Part shown: positions 39,825 to 49,638 of the stretch, piece after piece
Numbering within the stretch: position 1 is the first letter of the stretch
Layout of the letters: the number at the start of each line of letters is the position of its first letter
Source of the DNA: JAISGQ01 sp045604155
GTDB taxonomy: Bacteria; Bacillota; Clostridia; Oscillospirales; Acutalibacteraceae
Assembly: GCA_045604155.1 (NCBI GenBank)
Contig: JAZUNN010000006.1
Coordinates: 82,887 to 146,886, forward strand
Direction: 5' to 3'
Length of the DNA stretch: 64,000 bases
Notes under the pieces: model-generated
Told to the model about the DNA's origin: nothing
What the model saw: the letters and a program-made list of their open reading frames with translations, nothing else
Database searches by the model: none
Made by a program: the position numbers and the translations under genes

Positions 39825-42251
39825 ATGAGGGTGGCAGCGGTAGCGATTGAAAAAACAGCATATCATTTTGATAAGCTGTTTTCGTATTCGATACCTGTTC
39901 ATATGGCTCAGTCCATCCACCCGGGCTGCCGTGTAACCGTACCCTTTGGCGCAGGCAACCAAAAGCGCCAGGGAATGGTATTTGAGGTCGAAACCGAGAC
40001 AGAGCTTGAAAAAATAAAGCCAATCTGCGAGCAGCTTGACAAAGAGCCTCTTCTTACGGAGGAGATGCTGAAAATGGCGCAGTGGATGAAAGAAAATTAC
40101 TACTGCACCCTTTTTGAAGCTGTGCGCCTGATGCTCCCGACGGGAATAAATATAAACATAGTCCGTTCATATAAGCTTAGGAAGGAAACAGACGAAGAAC
40201 TGACCGAAAATGAGAAGCTCATATACAGCACTCTCAGGAATTGTGAAACAGCTGTTTCATTCGACAGACTTATTGATATAATCGGGGCAGAGGGAGAAAG
40301 GGCAATAGAATCTCTTCACAGAAAGGGAATAATCGAAAGAACTGACGAAGCCGTGCGCCGAATGGGCGATGCAACGGTGAAGATGGTAAGGCTGAAAGAA
40401 AATGCTGCTGAAGCAAAGCTGACATCAAAGCAGCAGTGTGTTGTTCAGCTTCTTGAAACAGCAGGCAGTGCATCTGTCAGAGAGGTCTGTTATTTTACGG
40501 GAGTGACATCTGCAGTTGTTGACAGACTTGTCAGAAACGGATATGCAGAGTATTTCGAAAATGAGGTTTACCGAAATCCCTATGAGGATGCGGAAAAATC
40601 AGAAAATGACAGACCTATTGAGCTTTCAGAAGAGCAGAATAAAGCCTTTGAAACGCTTATGAATGAATACAGAAGCGGAAAGCCAAAGCCCACACTGCTT
40701 TACGGAGTGACAGGCAGCGGAAAAACTTCGGTGTTCATGAAAGTCATCGACAGTGTAATGGAAAGCGGCAAAGGCATAATAGTAATGGTGCCCGAAATTG
40801 CGCTTACACCTCAGACACTGAGCAAATTCCACAGCCATTACGGCAAGAAATGCGCAGTCTTTCACAGCGGACTTTCTTTAGGACAGAGAATGGACGAATG
40901 GAAAAGAGTGAAAAACGGTGACGCACAGATAGTAATAGGCACAAGGTCAGCGGTATTTGCACCCTTTAAAGAGCTTGGACTTATCATTATCGACGAAGAA
41001 CAGGAATACACGTACAAATCGGAACAATCGCCAAGATATCACGCCCGTGACGTGGCAAGATTCCGATGTGGCTACAATAAAGCGCTGCTGATTTTATCCA
41101 GTGCAACGCCCAGTATAGAAAGCTACTATGCGGCGATAAAAACAGGTGCATATACCCTTGCACCGCTCAGAAAACGCTACGGCACAGCAGTGCTGCCCGG
41201 TGTTGATGTGGTTGATATATCCCAGAGCAGAACAAGTGAAGGGATAATCAGTAATGAGCTGTATGAAGCATTGAGAGAAAACCTTGAAAACGGAAAGCAG
41301 TCAATACTGCTTCATAACCGTCGAGGTTACAACACCTTTGTTTCATGCCGCTCCTGCGGTCATGTGCTCATGTGTGAAAACTGCAGTGTATCCATGACAT
41401 ATCACAGCGACAACGGCAGACTTATGTGCCACTACTGCGGTATGTCTGTACCATTTACCGATAAATGCCCCGATTGCGGAGCCCATCAGCTCAGATATGC
41501 GGGACTCGGCACACAGAAGGTTATTGAAGAAGTGGAAAAACTGTTTCCCGATGCAAGAATACTTCGCATGGATGCAGATACCACAATGACCAGATTTTCC
41601 CATGAAGAAAAGCTTGGAAGCTTCGGAAGCCACGAGTATGATATAATGATCGGTACCCAGATGGTGGCAAAAGGTCTTGATTTTGAAAAGGTCACCCTTG
41701 TAGGAGTGCTCATGGCAGACCTTGATCTTTATTCCGATGACTTCAGAAGCATGGAGAGAGGATTCTCCCTGCTGACCCAGGTAGTCGGAAGGTCGGGAAG
41801 AGGAAAAAATGCAGGCAGAGCAATAATCCAGACCTTAAAGCCTGATAATCCCGTAATTCCCCTTGCGGCACAGCAGGATTACGATGAATTTTTTGAAAGC
41901 GAAATAATAATGCGAAAGACCATGCTGTATCCTCCTTTCGCAGACATATGCCTTGTGGGCTTTGTGGGTCTGAGCGAAGCTCAGGTCAAAGGCTCAGCAT
42001 TCAGATTTTTCAGAATGCTCAAGGACAAGGCAACAGACGAATACAGCGATGTCCCGCTGAGAGTGCTTGGACCTACAAGTGCCTCAATAGGAAAGGTAAA
42101 TAAAAAGTTCAGATATAAAATAATCCTCAAATGCAGGAACAATGCAAGATTCCGTTCAATGATGAGTGAAATGCTCAGAGAATTCGGAGCGGACAGAGAA
42201 AACGACGGAGTAACTGTCTGGGCAGATATTAATCCTGACAGTGTAATGTAA
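39825..42251 (+). CDS. priA: Primosomal protein N' (replication restart helicase PriA)
   Basis: PriA is a 3'-5' DNA helicase that reloads the replisome at stalled forks. The 808-residue product has the N-terminal 3'-DNA binding domain, Walker A GVTGSGKTS near residue 290, Walker B IIDEEQEY (most PriA have DEEH), and the SATPS motif. Four zinc C-X2-C pairs lie between residues 505 and 550 (CRSCG, CENC, CHYC, CPDC). IGTQMVAKGLDF and QVVGRSGRG follow. A full-length enzyme. Confidence 0.97.
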   Translation: MRVAAVAIEKTAYHFDKLFSYSIPVHMAQSIHPGCRVTVPFGAGNQKRQGMVFEVETETELEKIKPICEQLDKEPLLTEEMLKMAQWMKENYYCTLFEAVRLMLPTGININIVRSYKLRKETDEELTENEKLIYSTLRNCETAVSFDRLIDIIGAEGERAIESLHRKGIIERTDEAVRRMGDATVKMVRLKENAAEAKLTSKQQCVVQLLETAGSASVREVCYFTGVTSAVVDRLVRNGYAEYFENEVYRNPYEDAEKSENDRPIELSEEQNKAFETLMNEYRSGKPKPTLLYGVTGSGKTSVFMKVIDSVMESGKGIIVMVPEIALTPQTLSKFHSHYGKKCAVFHSGLSLGQRMDEWKRVKNGDAQIVIGTRSAVFAPFKELGLIIIDEEQEYTYKSEQSPRYHARDVARFRCGYNKALLILSSATPSIESYYAAIKTGAYTLAPLRKRYGTAVLPGVDVVDISQSRTSEGIISNELYEALRENLENGKQSILLHNRRGYNTFVSCRSCGHVLMCENCSVSMTYHSDNGRLMCHYCGMSVPFTDKCPDCGAHQLRYAGLGTQKVIEEVEKLFPDARILRMDADTTMTRFSHEEKLGSFGSHEYDIMIGTQMVAKGLDFEKVTLVGVLMADLDLYSDDFRSMERGFSLLTQVVGRSGRGKNAGRAIIQTLKPDNPVIPLAAQQDYDEFFESEIIMRKTMLYPPFADICLVGFVGLSEAQVKGSAFRFFRMLKDKATDEYSDVPLRVLGPTSASIGKVNKKFRYKIILKCRNNARFRSMMSEMLREFGADRENDGVTVWADINPDSVM

Positions 42252-42272
42252 AAGAAAGGTGCTGCATATAAA

Positions 42273-42758
42273 ATGGCATTGAGAAGAATACTTGGTAAGG
42301 ACGAAGATACTCTGAGAAAGATATCCCGTCCTGTTACAAAAATAGATAAGCGCATCAACACCCTTATTGATGATATGCTTGAAACCCTTGAGGACGCACA
42401 CGGTGCAGGACTTGCCGCACCTCAGGTGGGTGTACTTCGCAGAATAGTTATTGTTGATGTAGGCGAAGGCCCTATCATCATGATAAACCCTGAAATCACC
42501 TACCGTGAAGGCGAGCAGGAAACCCTCGAGGGCTGCCTGTCCGTACCGGGCGAATGGGGAATCACACGCAGACCCATGAAGGTTCGTGCTCAGTATACCG
42601 ACAGAAACGGTGACGATTGGGAAATTGAAGGAGAAGGACTCCTTGCAAAGGCAATCTGCCACGAGCTTGACCATCTGGACGGAATTCTTTATATCGACAA
42701 TGTTGTCAGAATGGTAGATCCCTCAGAGCTTGAAAGCGATGAGGACGATGACGAATAA
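42273..42758 (+). CDS. def: Peptide deformylase
   Basis: The 161-residue product has the three deformylase motifs: GAGLAAPQVG near residue 45, EGCLSVPGEWG near 88 (metal Cys) and HELDHLDG near 131 (two metal His and catalytic Glu). It removes the formyl group from new proteins and is paired with fmt, which adds it to the initiator tRNA. The tail is acidic (ELESDEDDDE). Confidence 0.97.
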   Translation: MALRRILGKDEDTLRKISRPVTKIDKRINTLIDDMLETLEDAHGAGLAAPQVGVLRRIVIVDVGEGPIIMINPEITYREGEQETLEGCLSVPGEWGITRRPMKVRAQYTDRNGDDWEIEGEGLLAKAICHELDHLDGILYIDNVVRMVDPSELESDEDDDE

Positions 42759-42767
42759 GGTGAGAAA

Positions 42768-43697
42768 ATGAAAGTAGTATTCATGGGAACTCCCGATTTT
42801 GCAGTGCCCGTACTCACAGCGCTGTACGAAGCGGGACATGAAATTGTGGGCGTATTTTCCCAGCCTGACAAGCCCAGAGGCAGACATCAGGAACTGACGC
42901 CGCCTGAAGTAAAGGTGGAAGCGCTCAGACTGGGTCTTGAAGTATATCAGCCGAAGTCCCTTAAAAACGACGAAGCCCTTGAGCTTGTAAAAAGCCTTGA
43001 ACCCGATGTTGCAGTAGTAGTTGCATACGGAAAAATACTTCCCGAGGCAATACTAAACGTGCCGAAATACGGCTGCATCAACATCCACGGTTCAATTCTC
43101 CCGAAATACAGAGGCTCCGCACCCATACAGTGGGCGGTAATCGACGGTGAGAAGAAAACCGGTGTAACATCCATGCAGATGGACGCAGGCATTGATACGG
43201 GCGATATGCTTCTTGTTGATGAAACCGAAATCGGAGAAAACGAAACCGCAGGCGAAGTTTTCGACAGACTTTCCGAAATGGGCGCACGTCTGGCGGTAAA
43301 AACTCTTGAAGTTGCCGAAAAAGGCGAACTTGACCCGAAGCCTCAGGATCACTCAGCCGCAACCCATGCTCCGATGCTTGACAAAACCATATGTCCTCTT
43401 GATTTTACAAAGGACGCACAGATACTTCACAATAAAATACGAGGTCTTGCCGGATGGCCTGTAGCAACAGCACAGCTTGACGGTCAGACAATGAAAATCC
43501 ACGCATCCCTCTGCAGGAAGGACCTCAGTCACGACGGCAAAGAGGGAGAGATAATAAGTGCAAAGCCGCTGCTTGTCTGCTGCGGAAACGGAACAGTTCT
43601 TGAAATCTGCGAACTGCAGGCACAGGGCGGAAAGCGCATGAAAGCAGAAGATTATTTCAGGGGACACCCTTTAAAGGAAAATTCGTCTTTTAAATAA
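42768..43697 (+). CDS. fmt: Methionyl-tRNA formyltransferase
   Basis: The 309-residue product has FMGTPDFAVPVL at the start, and the formyl-folate site NIHGSILPKYRGSAPIQWAVIDGE near residues 105-128 with the catalytic Asn/His/Asp set, then AGIDTGDML and a C-terminal OB domain. It formylates Met-tRNA for initiation. AAGGTGAG precedes the start, 10 bases after def. Confidence 0.97.
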   Translation: MKVVFMGTPDFAVPVLTALYEAGHEIVGVFSQPDKPRGRHQELTPPEVKVEALRLGLEVYQPKSLKNDEALELVKSLEPDVAVVVAYGKILPEAILNVPKYGCINIHGSILPKYRGSAPIQWAVIDGEKKTGVTSMQMDAGIDTGDMLLVDETEIGENETAGEVFDRLSEMGARLAVKTLEVAEKGELDPKPQDHSAATHAPMLDKTICPLDFTKDAQILHNKIRGLAGWPVATAQLDGQTMKIHASLCRKDLSHDGKEGEIISAKPLLVCCGNGTVLEICELQAQGGKRMKAEDYFRGHPLKENSSFK

Positions 43698-43708
43698 GGA
43701 GAATGAAT

Positions 43709-44446
43709 ATGTTTCTTTTTGATGCAAGTAATGACCTGAGCGGTGCCGGAGCTTTCTTCTGGGGAATAGACTGGTATTATTTTATTCTTGTACTTCCCGC
43801 TGTAATTCTGGGTCTTATTGCTCAGGCAAAGGTGAAAACAACCTATTCGAAATACAGCAAAATTCCTAACGGAAGCGGACTTACAGGTGCTCAGGCAGCC
43901 CGTGAGATTCTTGACAACGGCGGTTTGTACAATGTTCAGGTACAGCCCATATCAGGAAACCTCACAGACAACTTCAATCCGAAAACAAATGTGGTATCCC
44001 TTTCTCAGGAAGTCTTTTACGGAAATTCCGTGGCTGCAATAGGCATTGCAGCACACGAGTGCGGACATGCACTGCAGCACGCAAAGAGCTATGTGCCCGT
44101 AAAGCTGAGAACAGCAATGGTACCCGTTGTAAATTTTGCAAATTCCATTTCATGGATAGTAATCATGGTCGGTCTTCTTATGGCAAACTATACAATCGCA
44201 ATGATAGGCGTTGTCTTTATGGCAGCCGCAACAGTATTCTACCTTGTGACACTTCCGGTAGAGTTCAATGCAAGCAGCCGTGCAAAGAAGATTCTCAAAG
44301 AGCTTAACATTGCAAAGGGTGACGATTCAAAGGGCGTAAAGAAGGTATTGTCCGCAGCGGCTATGACATATGTAACCGCACTGCTGACATCCCTTATGTC
44401 CCTTATCAGAGTTCTTCTTATCGTAAGAGGAAACAGGAGAGATTAA
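43709..44446 (+). CDS. YugP-type membrane zinc metallopeptidase
   Basis: The 245-residue product has an N-terminal membrane segment, AAREILDNGGL, the zinc motif AAHECGHALQH (HExxH near residue 115) and about three more membrane helices (140-160, 165-185, 215-235). It belongs to the YugP/DUF2 zinc peptidase group, with substrates unknown. I use the ATG at 43709, 7 bases after AAGGAG; the ATG at 43703 is too close to that site. It is inserted between fmt and rsmB, where B. subtilis has no such gene. Confidence 0.9.
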   Translation: MFLFDASNDLSGAGAFFWGIDWYYFILVLPAVILGLIAQAKVKTTYSKYSKIPNGSGLTGAQAAREILDNGGLYNVQVQPISGNLTDNFNPKTNVVSLSQEVFYGNSVAAIGIAAHECGHALQHAKSYVPVKLRTAMVPVVNFANSISWIVIMVGLLMANYTIAMIGVVFMAAATVFYLVTLPVEFNASSRAKKILKELNIAKGDDSKGVKKVLSAAAMTYVTALLTSLMSLIRVLLIVRGNRRD

Positions 44447-44448
44447 AC

Positions 44449-45777
44449 ATGACTCAGGCACGCAGAGCAGCATACAAGGTCCTTATGAAGGTTGAAGCTG
44501 AAGGTGCATATTCAAATATTGCCCTGAATGCAGCATTATCTCAGATAGAGGACGAAAGAGAAAAAGGTCTTGCTGCTGCCATAGTATACGGAACACTTGA
44601 AAACACGGAAATATTCGATTTGCAGATAAGCTCCCTTACGGGAAAAAGCGCAAAGAAGCTGCAGAATGAAGTGCGTGTGATACTTCGCATGGGTCTGACC
44701 CAGCTTGTATACATGGATAAAATTCCCGAAAGCGCAGCGGTAAACGAATGTGTCAACCTTGCGAAAAAGTTTGCACCGAGAGCATCGGGACTTGTAAACG
44801 GTGTGCTCCGCTCATTCATACGTGCAGGAAAAAAGCTTGATCTCCCGAAAAAAGAAAAAGATGCAATACTGTATCTTTCCGCAAAATATTCCGTGCCGAA
44901 ATGGCTTGTACAGCTTTGGCATAACAGCTACGGAGAAGAAAAGTGCGAAGAGATACTTTCCGCAATAAAAGGCAGAGCACCTGTTTATCTGCGTGTGAAC
45001 ACGACAAAGATAAATGAAGAGGAGCTTTGCGCAAGGCTTTCCGAAGAAGGCGTAAAAACAGAAAATACAAAGCTTGCAGGAGCGGTTGCTGTTGAAGCAT
45101 CAGGCGCAATAGATAAGCTCGGGGCATATGAAGAAGGTCTTTTTCATGTGCAGGATCTTGCATCCCAGCTTTGCTGCAGCCTTCTCGAAGCAAGGGAAAA
45201 CAGCGTGGTCTATGATGTCTGCGCTGCACCCGGCGGAAAAAGCTTTACAATAGCCCAACATATGAACAACACAGGAAAGGTGATTTCCTGCGACCTTTAT
45301 CCCCACAGAGTATCCCTTATAAAGCAGGGCGCAGAAAGACTGGGCCTTACAAATATAGAACCCTCTGTCCGTGACGCAATGACACGGGAAGAGGATAAGG
45401 CGGATTTTGTACTCTGTGATGCACCGTGCTCAGGCTACGGAGTAATCCGCCGCAAGCCTGACATAATGCTTAAATCAAAGAGCGAGGCAGAAGGCGAAAT
45501 GGAGTCCATTGCCGAAATTCAGAGAGATATCCTCAGCGCAGCATCGGCGCTTACCCGAAAGGGCGGTGTGCTTGTCTATTCAACCTGCACCCTGAACCCT
45601 GCGGAAAATGAGGAAAATGCAAAATGGTTTGCATCGAACAATCCCGATTTTGAGCCAATGCCTTTTGAACTTCCTGAATGGGTCGATCACAGATACGAAA
45701 ACGGCATGGCAACCATATTCCCCCACAGAGATGGGGCAGACGGATTCTTTATTGCAAGATTTCGCAGAAAGGGCTGA
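44449..45777 (+). CDS. rsmB: 16S rRNA m5C967 methyltransferase RsmB
   Basis: The 442-residue product has the N-terminal NusB-like domain (to about residue 135), then the Sun-type catalytic core with VYDVCAAPGGKSFTIA near residue 258, DAPCSGYGVIRRKPD and STCTLNPAENEENA (the two catalytic Cys). The NusB domain identifies RsmB rather than RsmF; the RsmF-type relative lies at 18,859. It follows the YugP gene by two bases. Confidence 0.95.
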   Translation: MTQARRAAYKVLMKVEAEGAYSNIALNAALSQIEDEREKGLAAAIVYGTLENTEIFDLQISSLTGKSAKKLQNEVRVILRMGLTQLVYMDKIPESAAVNECVNLAKKFAPRASGLVNGVLRSFIRAGKKLDLPKKEKDAILYLSAKYSVPKWLVQLWHNSYGEEKCEEILSAIKGRAPVYLRVNTTKINEEELCARLSEEGVKTENTKLAGAVAVEASGAIDKLGAYEEGLFHVQDLASQLCCSLLEARENSVVYDVCAAPGGKSFTIAQHMNNTGKVISCDLYPHRVSLIKQGAERLGLTNIEPSVRDAMTREEDKADFVLCDAPCSGYGVIRRKPDIMLKSKSEAEGEMESIAEIQRDILSAASALTRKGGVLVYSTCTLNPAENEENAKWFASNNPDFEPMPFELPEWVDHRYENGMATIFPHRDGADGFFIARFRRKG

Positions 45778-45806
45778 GATAAACGGACAGAGCAGACATA
45801 AAAAGC

Positions 45807-46817
45807 ATGGATATGCAGGAGCTTACCGACTTTGTCACAGGGCTCGGCATGGCGAAATTTCGTGCAAAACAGATATTTTCATGGCTTCACAAAGGGGTAA
45901 GCTCATTTGATGAAATGAGCAATTTATCCAAAAATGACCGTGAAAATTTGTTACAAAAGAGTTACATATCGGATGCGTTAATTGAAAAGAAACAGGTATC
46001 CGAGTATGATGGAACAGTAAAATATCTTTTTTCCCTGCATGACGGAGAATGTGTCGAGGCTGTTCTGATGAGATATAAGCACGGTCTTTCGCTGTGCATA
46101 TCCACTCAGGTAGGCTGTCGTATGGGATGTGCATTCTGTGCAACAGGACTTGGAGGATTATCCCGTAACCTTGCAGCATCAGAAATGCTTGCGCAGGTAA
46201 TGACAGCCCAGAAGGATGCGGGGGAGAGAATATCTCACCTTGTACTGATGGGAATGGGCGAACCGCTGGACAATTATGACAATGTCCTTCGATTCCTTCA
46301 TCTTGTTTCACATCCCGACGGACTTTGCATCGGAATGAGAAATATTTCCCTTTCAACCTGCGGAGTGGTTACGAAGATAGACGAACTTGCAAAGCTGAAT
46401 ATGCAGTTCACCTTATCGGTATCACTTCACGCACCAAACGATACAATAAGAAACACAATAATGCCGATAAATAAAAAGTGGAATGTAGATGAGCTTCTCG
46501 CCTCGTGCAGAAGATATGCAGATGCAACCCACAGAAGAATATCCTTTGAATATTCTCTTATCCATGGGGTAAATGACAATGAAGCCTGTGCCATGGAGCT
46601 TGCAAAAAAGCTTCGAGGTATGCTGTGTCATGTAAATCTCATACCGGTAAATACAGTAAAAGAAAACGGATTTGTCCGTTCAGATACAAAACAGATAGAA
46701 ACCTTTAAGAATATACTTGAAGGAAAAGGAATCCGAACAACGGTGCGGCGAACTCTGGGGTCAGATATTGATGCGTCCTGCGGTCAGCTGAGACGCAGAC
46801 ATCAGAGTGAGCAATAG
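45807..46817 (+). CDS. rlmN: Dual-specificity rRNA/tRNA adenine-C2 methyltransferase RlmN
   Basis: RlmN is a radical SAM enzyme that methylates A2503 in 23S rRNA and A37 in some tRNAs. The 336-residue product has the cluster motif CRMGCAFC near residue 110, GMGEPLDNYDNV, SLSTCGVV and the C-terminal catalytic Cys in DIDASCGQLR. Length is usual. It follows rsmB by 29 bases. Confidence 0.97.
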   Translation: MDMQELTDFVTGLGMAKFRAKQIFSWLHKGVSSFDEMSNLSKNDRENLLQKSYISDALIEKKQVSEYDGTVKYLFSLHDGECVEAVLMRYKHGLSLCISTQVGCRMGCAFCATGLGGLSRNLAASEMLAQVMTAQKDAGERISHLVLMGMGEPLDNYDNVLRFLHLVSHPDGLCIGMRNISLSTCGVVTKIDELAKLNMQFTLSVSLHAPNDTIRNTIMPINKKWNVDELLASCRRYADATHRRISFEYSLIHGVNDNEACAMELAKKLRGMLCHVNLIPVNTVKENGFVRSDTKQIETFKNILEGKGIRTTVRRTLGSDIDASCGQLRRRHQSEQ

Positions 46818-46849
46818 GGCAGCCATTGCACCGGCATGGAGGAAACAAT

Positions 46850-47596
46850 ATGAATATTTTCGGACTGACTGACGTAGGAGTTGTCAGAAGCGTAAACCAG
46901 GACTCATTTGCATACGGAAAGGTAAACGACAATCTGTCGTGGGCTGTAGTGTGCGACGGAATGGGCGGAATGAACGGCGGTGATCTTGCCAGCCGTACAG
47001 CAGTAGATACCATGAAGGAGATTATCTCAAAGGGTATCATTGAGGGCACAGATGCAGAAACTGCGGAAAAAGTCTTCGAGGCTGCAATAAATGCTGCAAA
47101 CAACAGTGTTTATGAAGAGGCAAAGAAAGACATAAGCCTTATGGGAATGGGTACAACGGTAGTTGCTGCGGCCGTTATAGGCAATGAGCTTGTACTTGCC
47201 CACGCAGGCGACAGCAGGGCATATGTGCTTTCTGAAGACAATATACGTCAGGTAACAAGGGATCACTCTCTTGTCCAGGAAATGGTGGACAGCGGAGAAA
47301 TAACCGAGGAAGAGGCAAGGATACACCCACGCAGAAATGTAATAACAAGAGCGCTTGGTGTTGACGATATAATCGAGATTGATTTTTCGGTACTGAAACT
47401 TGAAGAAAATGAAGCAGTTCTTCTGTGCTCAGACGGACTGACAAATTTCCTTGATGACGAAGAAATACTCTGGCTTTTCTGCAACACGCAGCCTGAGGAG
47501 CTTCCGAAGGCTATGATTGACGGAGCCAACAACAACGGCGGCGGTGACAATATAACCGCAGTTGTAATGTATCAGGCTCAGAAAAAGGAGGATTAA
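46850..47596 (+). CDS. prpC: PP2C-type Ser/Thr phosphatase
   Basis: The 248-residue product has the PP2C metal sites: DVGVVRSVNQDS at the start, VVCDGMGGMNGGDLAS near residue 30, AHAGDSRAY and LLCSDGLTNFL, and DNITAVVM at the end. It reverses phosphorylation by the adjacent PASTA kinase. The ATG at 46850 has GGAGGAAAC upstream. Its stop is 2 bases from the prkC start, so the phosphatase and kinase are made together. Confidence 0.95.
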   Translation: MNIFGLTDVGVVRSVNQDSFAYGKVNDNLSWAVVCDGMGGMNGGDLASRTAVDTMKEIISKGIIEGTDAETAEKVFEAAINAANNSVYEEAKKDISLMGMGTTVVAAAVIGNELVLAHAGDSRAYVLSEDNIRQVTRDHSLVQEMVDSGEITEEEARIHPRRNVITRALGVDDIIEIDFSVLKLEENEAVLLCSDGLTNFLDDEEILWLFCNTQPEELPKAMIDGANNNGGGDNITAVVMYQAQKKED

Positions 47597-47598
47597 CC

Positions 47599-49635
47599 GT
47601 GGATAAGTACATGGATAAATACATCGGCAAGCGCCTCGACGGACGTTATGAAATAGAGAAGGTCATCGGAGTAGGCGGTATGGCTGTCGTTTACAAGGCA
47701 CGTGACCTGACAGCAAAGTGTGATGTTGCAATCAAGATTCTCAAGGAAGAGTATCTTTCCAATGAAGAATTCTGCCGTCGTTTCAAGAATGAATCCCAGG
47801 CAATCGCTCTTCTTAACCATAAGAGCATTGTAAAAATTTACGATATGAACAACAGCGGCAATCTTCAGTATATCGTAATGGAATTCATCGACGGTATCAC
47901 CCTGAAGGAATACATTGAGCAGCAGGGTGCTCTTACAAGCAAGGAAGCTGTTCATTTCACAACCCAGATTCTCGGAGCACTTCAGCACGCACATGAAAAG
48001 GGAATCGTCCACCGTGACATAAAGCCCCAGAATATCATGCTCAAGCACAACGGCGAGATAAAGGTCATGGATTTCGGTATCGCACGTTTTGCAAGAAGCG
48101 AAACAAGAACAATGACCGATAAGGCAATCGGCTCTGTTCACTATATCGCACCTGAGCAGGCAAAGGGCAGCAAGACAGATGCCCGTGCAGATATTTATTC
48201 TGTAGGTGTAATGCTTTACGAAATGCTTACAGGTCAGCTTCCTTTCGAGGCTGATAACGCAGTATCCGTTGCTGTAATGCAGCTTCAGGTTGACCCGAGA
48301 ATGCCCAGAACAATCAACCCTGATATTCCTGAAGGTCTTGAAGAAATCACCATTCAGGCAATGCAGAAGGATCCGGGCAACAGATATCAGAGTGCTGCAG
48401 ATATGCTTCTTGATATCGAGGATTTCAAGCGTAATCCTGCTATTCGCTTTGAATATCAGTACATGGTCGACAACACTTCCCAGCGCTACATGGACGCCTA
48501 TGAAAACGCAAGACGTCAGCTTGAGGAAGACCAGGTGGATGAAAAGAGCCCCATAATTCCTGTCCTTTCAGGTATAGCAGTAGCATTCATCATGGTAGCA
48601 CTTGTATTCCTCTGGGTAGCTCTTGATATAAGCGGCTTCTGGGTAAAGAAGCAGGAGCAGATTCAGCTTCCTGACTTTACCGGCGAAGTATATATGGAAG
48701 TCATCGAACTCCCTGAGTATAAGGACAAGGTAGAATTTATCCTTGAAAAGCAGTTCAGTGATGATGTCCCTGAGGGATGTATAATTTCCCAGAATCCGAA
48801 GCCTTATGCAGATATCTATATTTATGACAGAGTCACTCTTACCGTAAGTAAGGGACCTGAACGTCTGCAGGTTCCTGATCATGAGGGCATGAATTACGAT
48901 GAATACAGCAGAGTTCTTGCAGAACTCAGTCTTTTTGCCGCACTTTATCCCGTGTACAGTGACGACTATGAAGAAGGCACGGTAATAGCCACAAACCCTC
49001 AGCCTGACACCGACATGAAAGAGGGCGGAAGTGTTGATGTCTATTACAGCCTCGGCTCAAAGCCCGATTCCCTTGTAATGCCCAACTGCATAAACATGAC
49101 CTACGATGAGGCAAAGAGCTATCTTTCTGCTATGGGCATGACTGTTGCTTCGGCAAACCCCATTGACAGCGAAAAGCCCGCAGGAACTGTTGTAAACCAG
49201 GAGCCTTCCTACGGAACAGAGCTTGAAGAAGGTCAGACCATAGTTTTCTATACCAGTAACGGCAATGCAGTACAGAAAGAGGTAAAGGTAGAGGTAAAAC
49301 TTCCTTCCGGAGTAGACCAGAACCTTGCCATGGCAATATATCTTGACGGTGAAAAGGTAAAATCCGTCACAGTCAACCCCATTGTAACTGATGCATACTA
49401 TATCACTCTTGCAGGAACAGGAACATCCGCACTGAGAGTATACATCAACGATAACCCCTATATGGATTACAGCGTAAACTTTGATTCAGGAAAGTATACA
49501 ATAACTACATCCTATGAGTTTACACCTCCCACAACAACCACCGAATCAACCACTACAACAACAGAACCCACCACAGAGGCTACCAGTGCACCCACAGAGC
49601 CTGATCCCGTTGTATCACCGGCAGATGCAGCATAA
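47599..49635 (+). CDS. prkC: PASTA-domain Ser/Thr protein kinase
   Basis: The 678-residue product has a Hanks-type kinase domain (Gly loop GVGGMAVVYKA at residue 24, HRDIKPQN with H138 and D140, DFGIARF), a membrane helix near 321-343 and three extracellular PASTA repeats (about 355-590). A beta domain follows, and then a Thr/Pro/Glu tail (TTTTESTTTTTE) that looks like a wall-spanning or glycosylated spacer. PASTA kinases sense muropeptides or lipid II and, in spore formers, can trigger germination. The GTG at 47599 with AGGAGG 8 bases upstream is preferred to the ATG four codons on. Confidence 0.96.
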   Translation: MDKYMDKYIGKRLDGRYEIEKVIGVGGMAVVYKARDLTAKCDVAIKILKEEYLSNEEFCRRFKNESQAIALLNHKSIVKIYDMNNSGNLQYIVMEFIDGITLKEYIEQQGALTSKEAVHFTTQILGALQHAHEKGIVHRDIKPQNIMLKHNGEIKVMDFGIARFARSETRTMTDKAIGSVHYIAPEQAKGSKTDARADIYSVGVMLYEMLTGQLPFEADNAVSVAVMQLQVDPRMPRTINPDIPEGLEEITIQAMQKDPGNRYQSAADMLLDIEDFKRNPAIRFEYQYMVDNTSQRYMDAYENARRQLEEDQVDEKSPIIPVLSGIAVAFIMVALVFLWVALDISGFWVKKQEQIQLPDFTGEVYMEVIELPEYKDKVEFILEKQFSDDVPEGCIISQNPKPYADIYIYDRVTLTVSKGPERLQVPDHEGMNYDEYSRVLAELSLFAALYPVYSDDYEEGTVIATNPQPDTDMKEGGSVDVYYSLGSKPDSLVMPNCINMTYDEAKSYLSAMGMTVASANPIDSEKPAGTVVNQEPSYGTELEEGQTIVFYTSNGNAVQKEVKVEVKLPSGVDQNLAMAIYLDGEKVKSVTVNPIVTDAYYITLAGTGTSALRVYINDNPYMDYSVNFDSGKYTITTSYEFTPPTTTTESTTTTTEPTTEATSAPTEPDPVVSPADAA

Positions 49636-49638
49636 AAG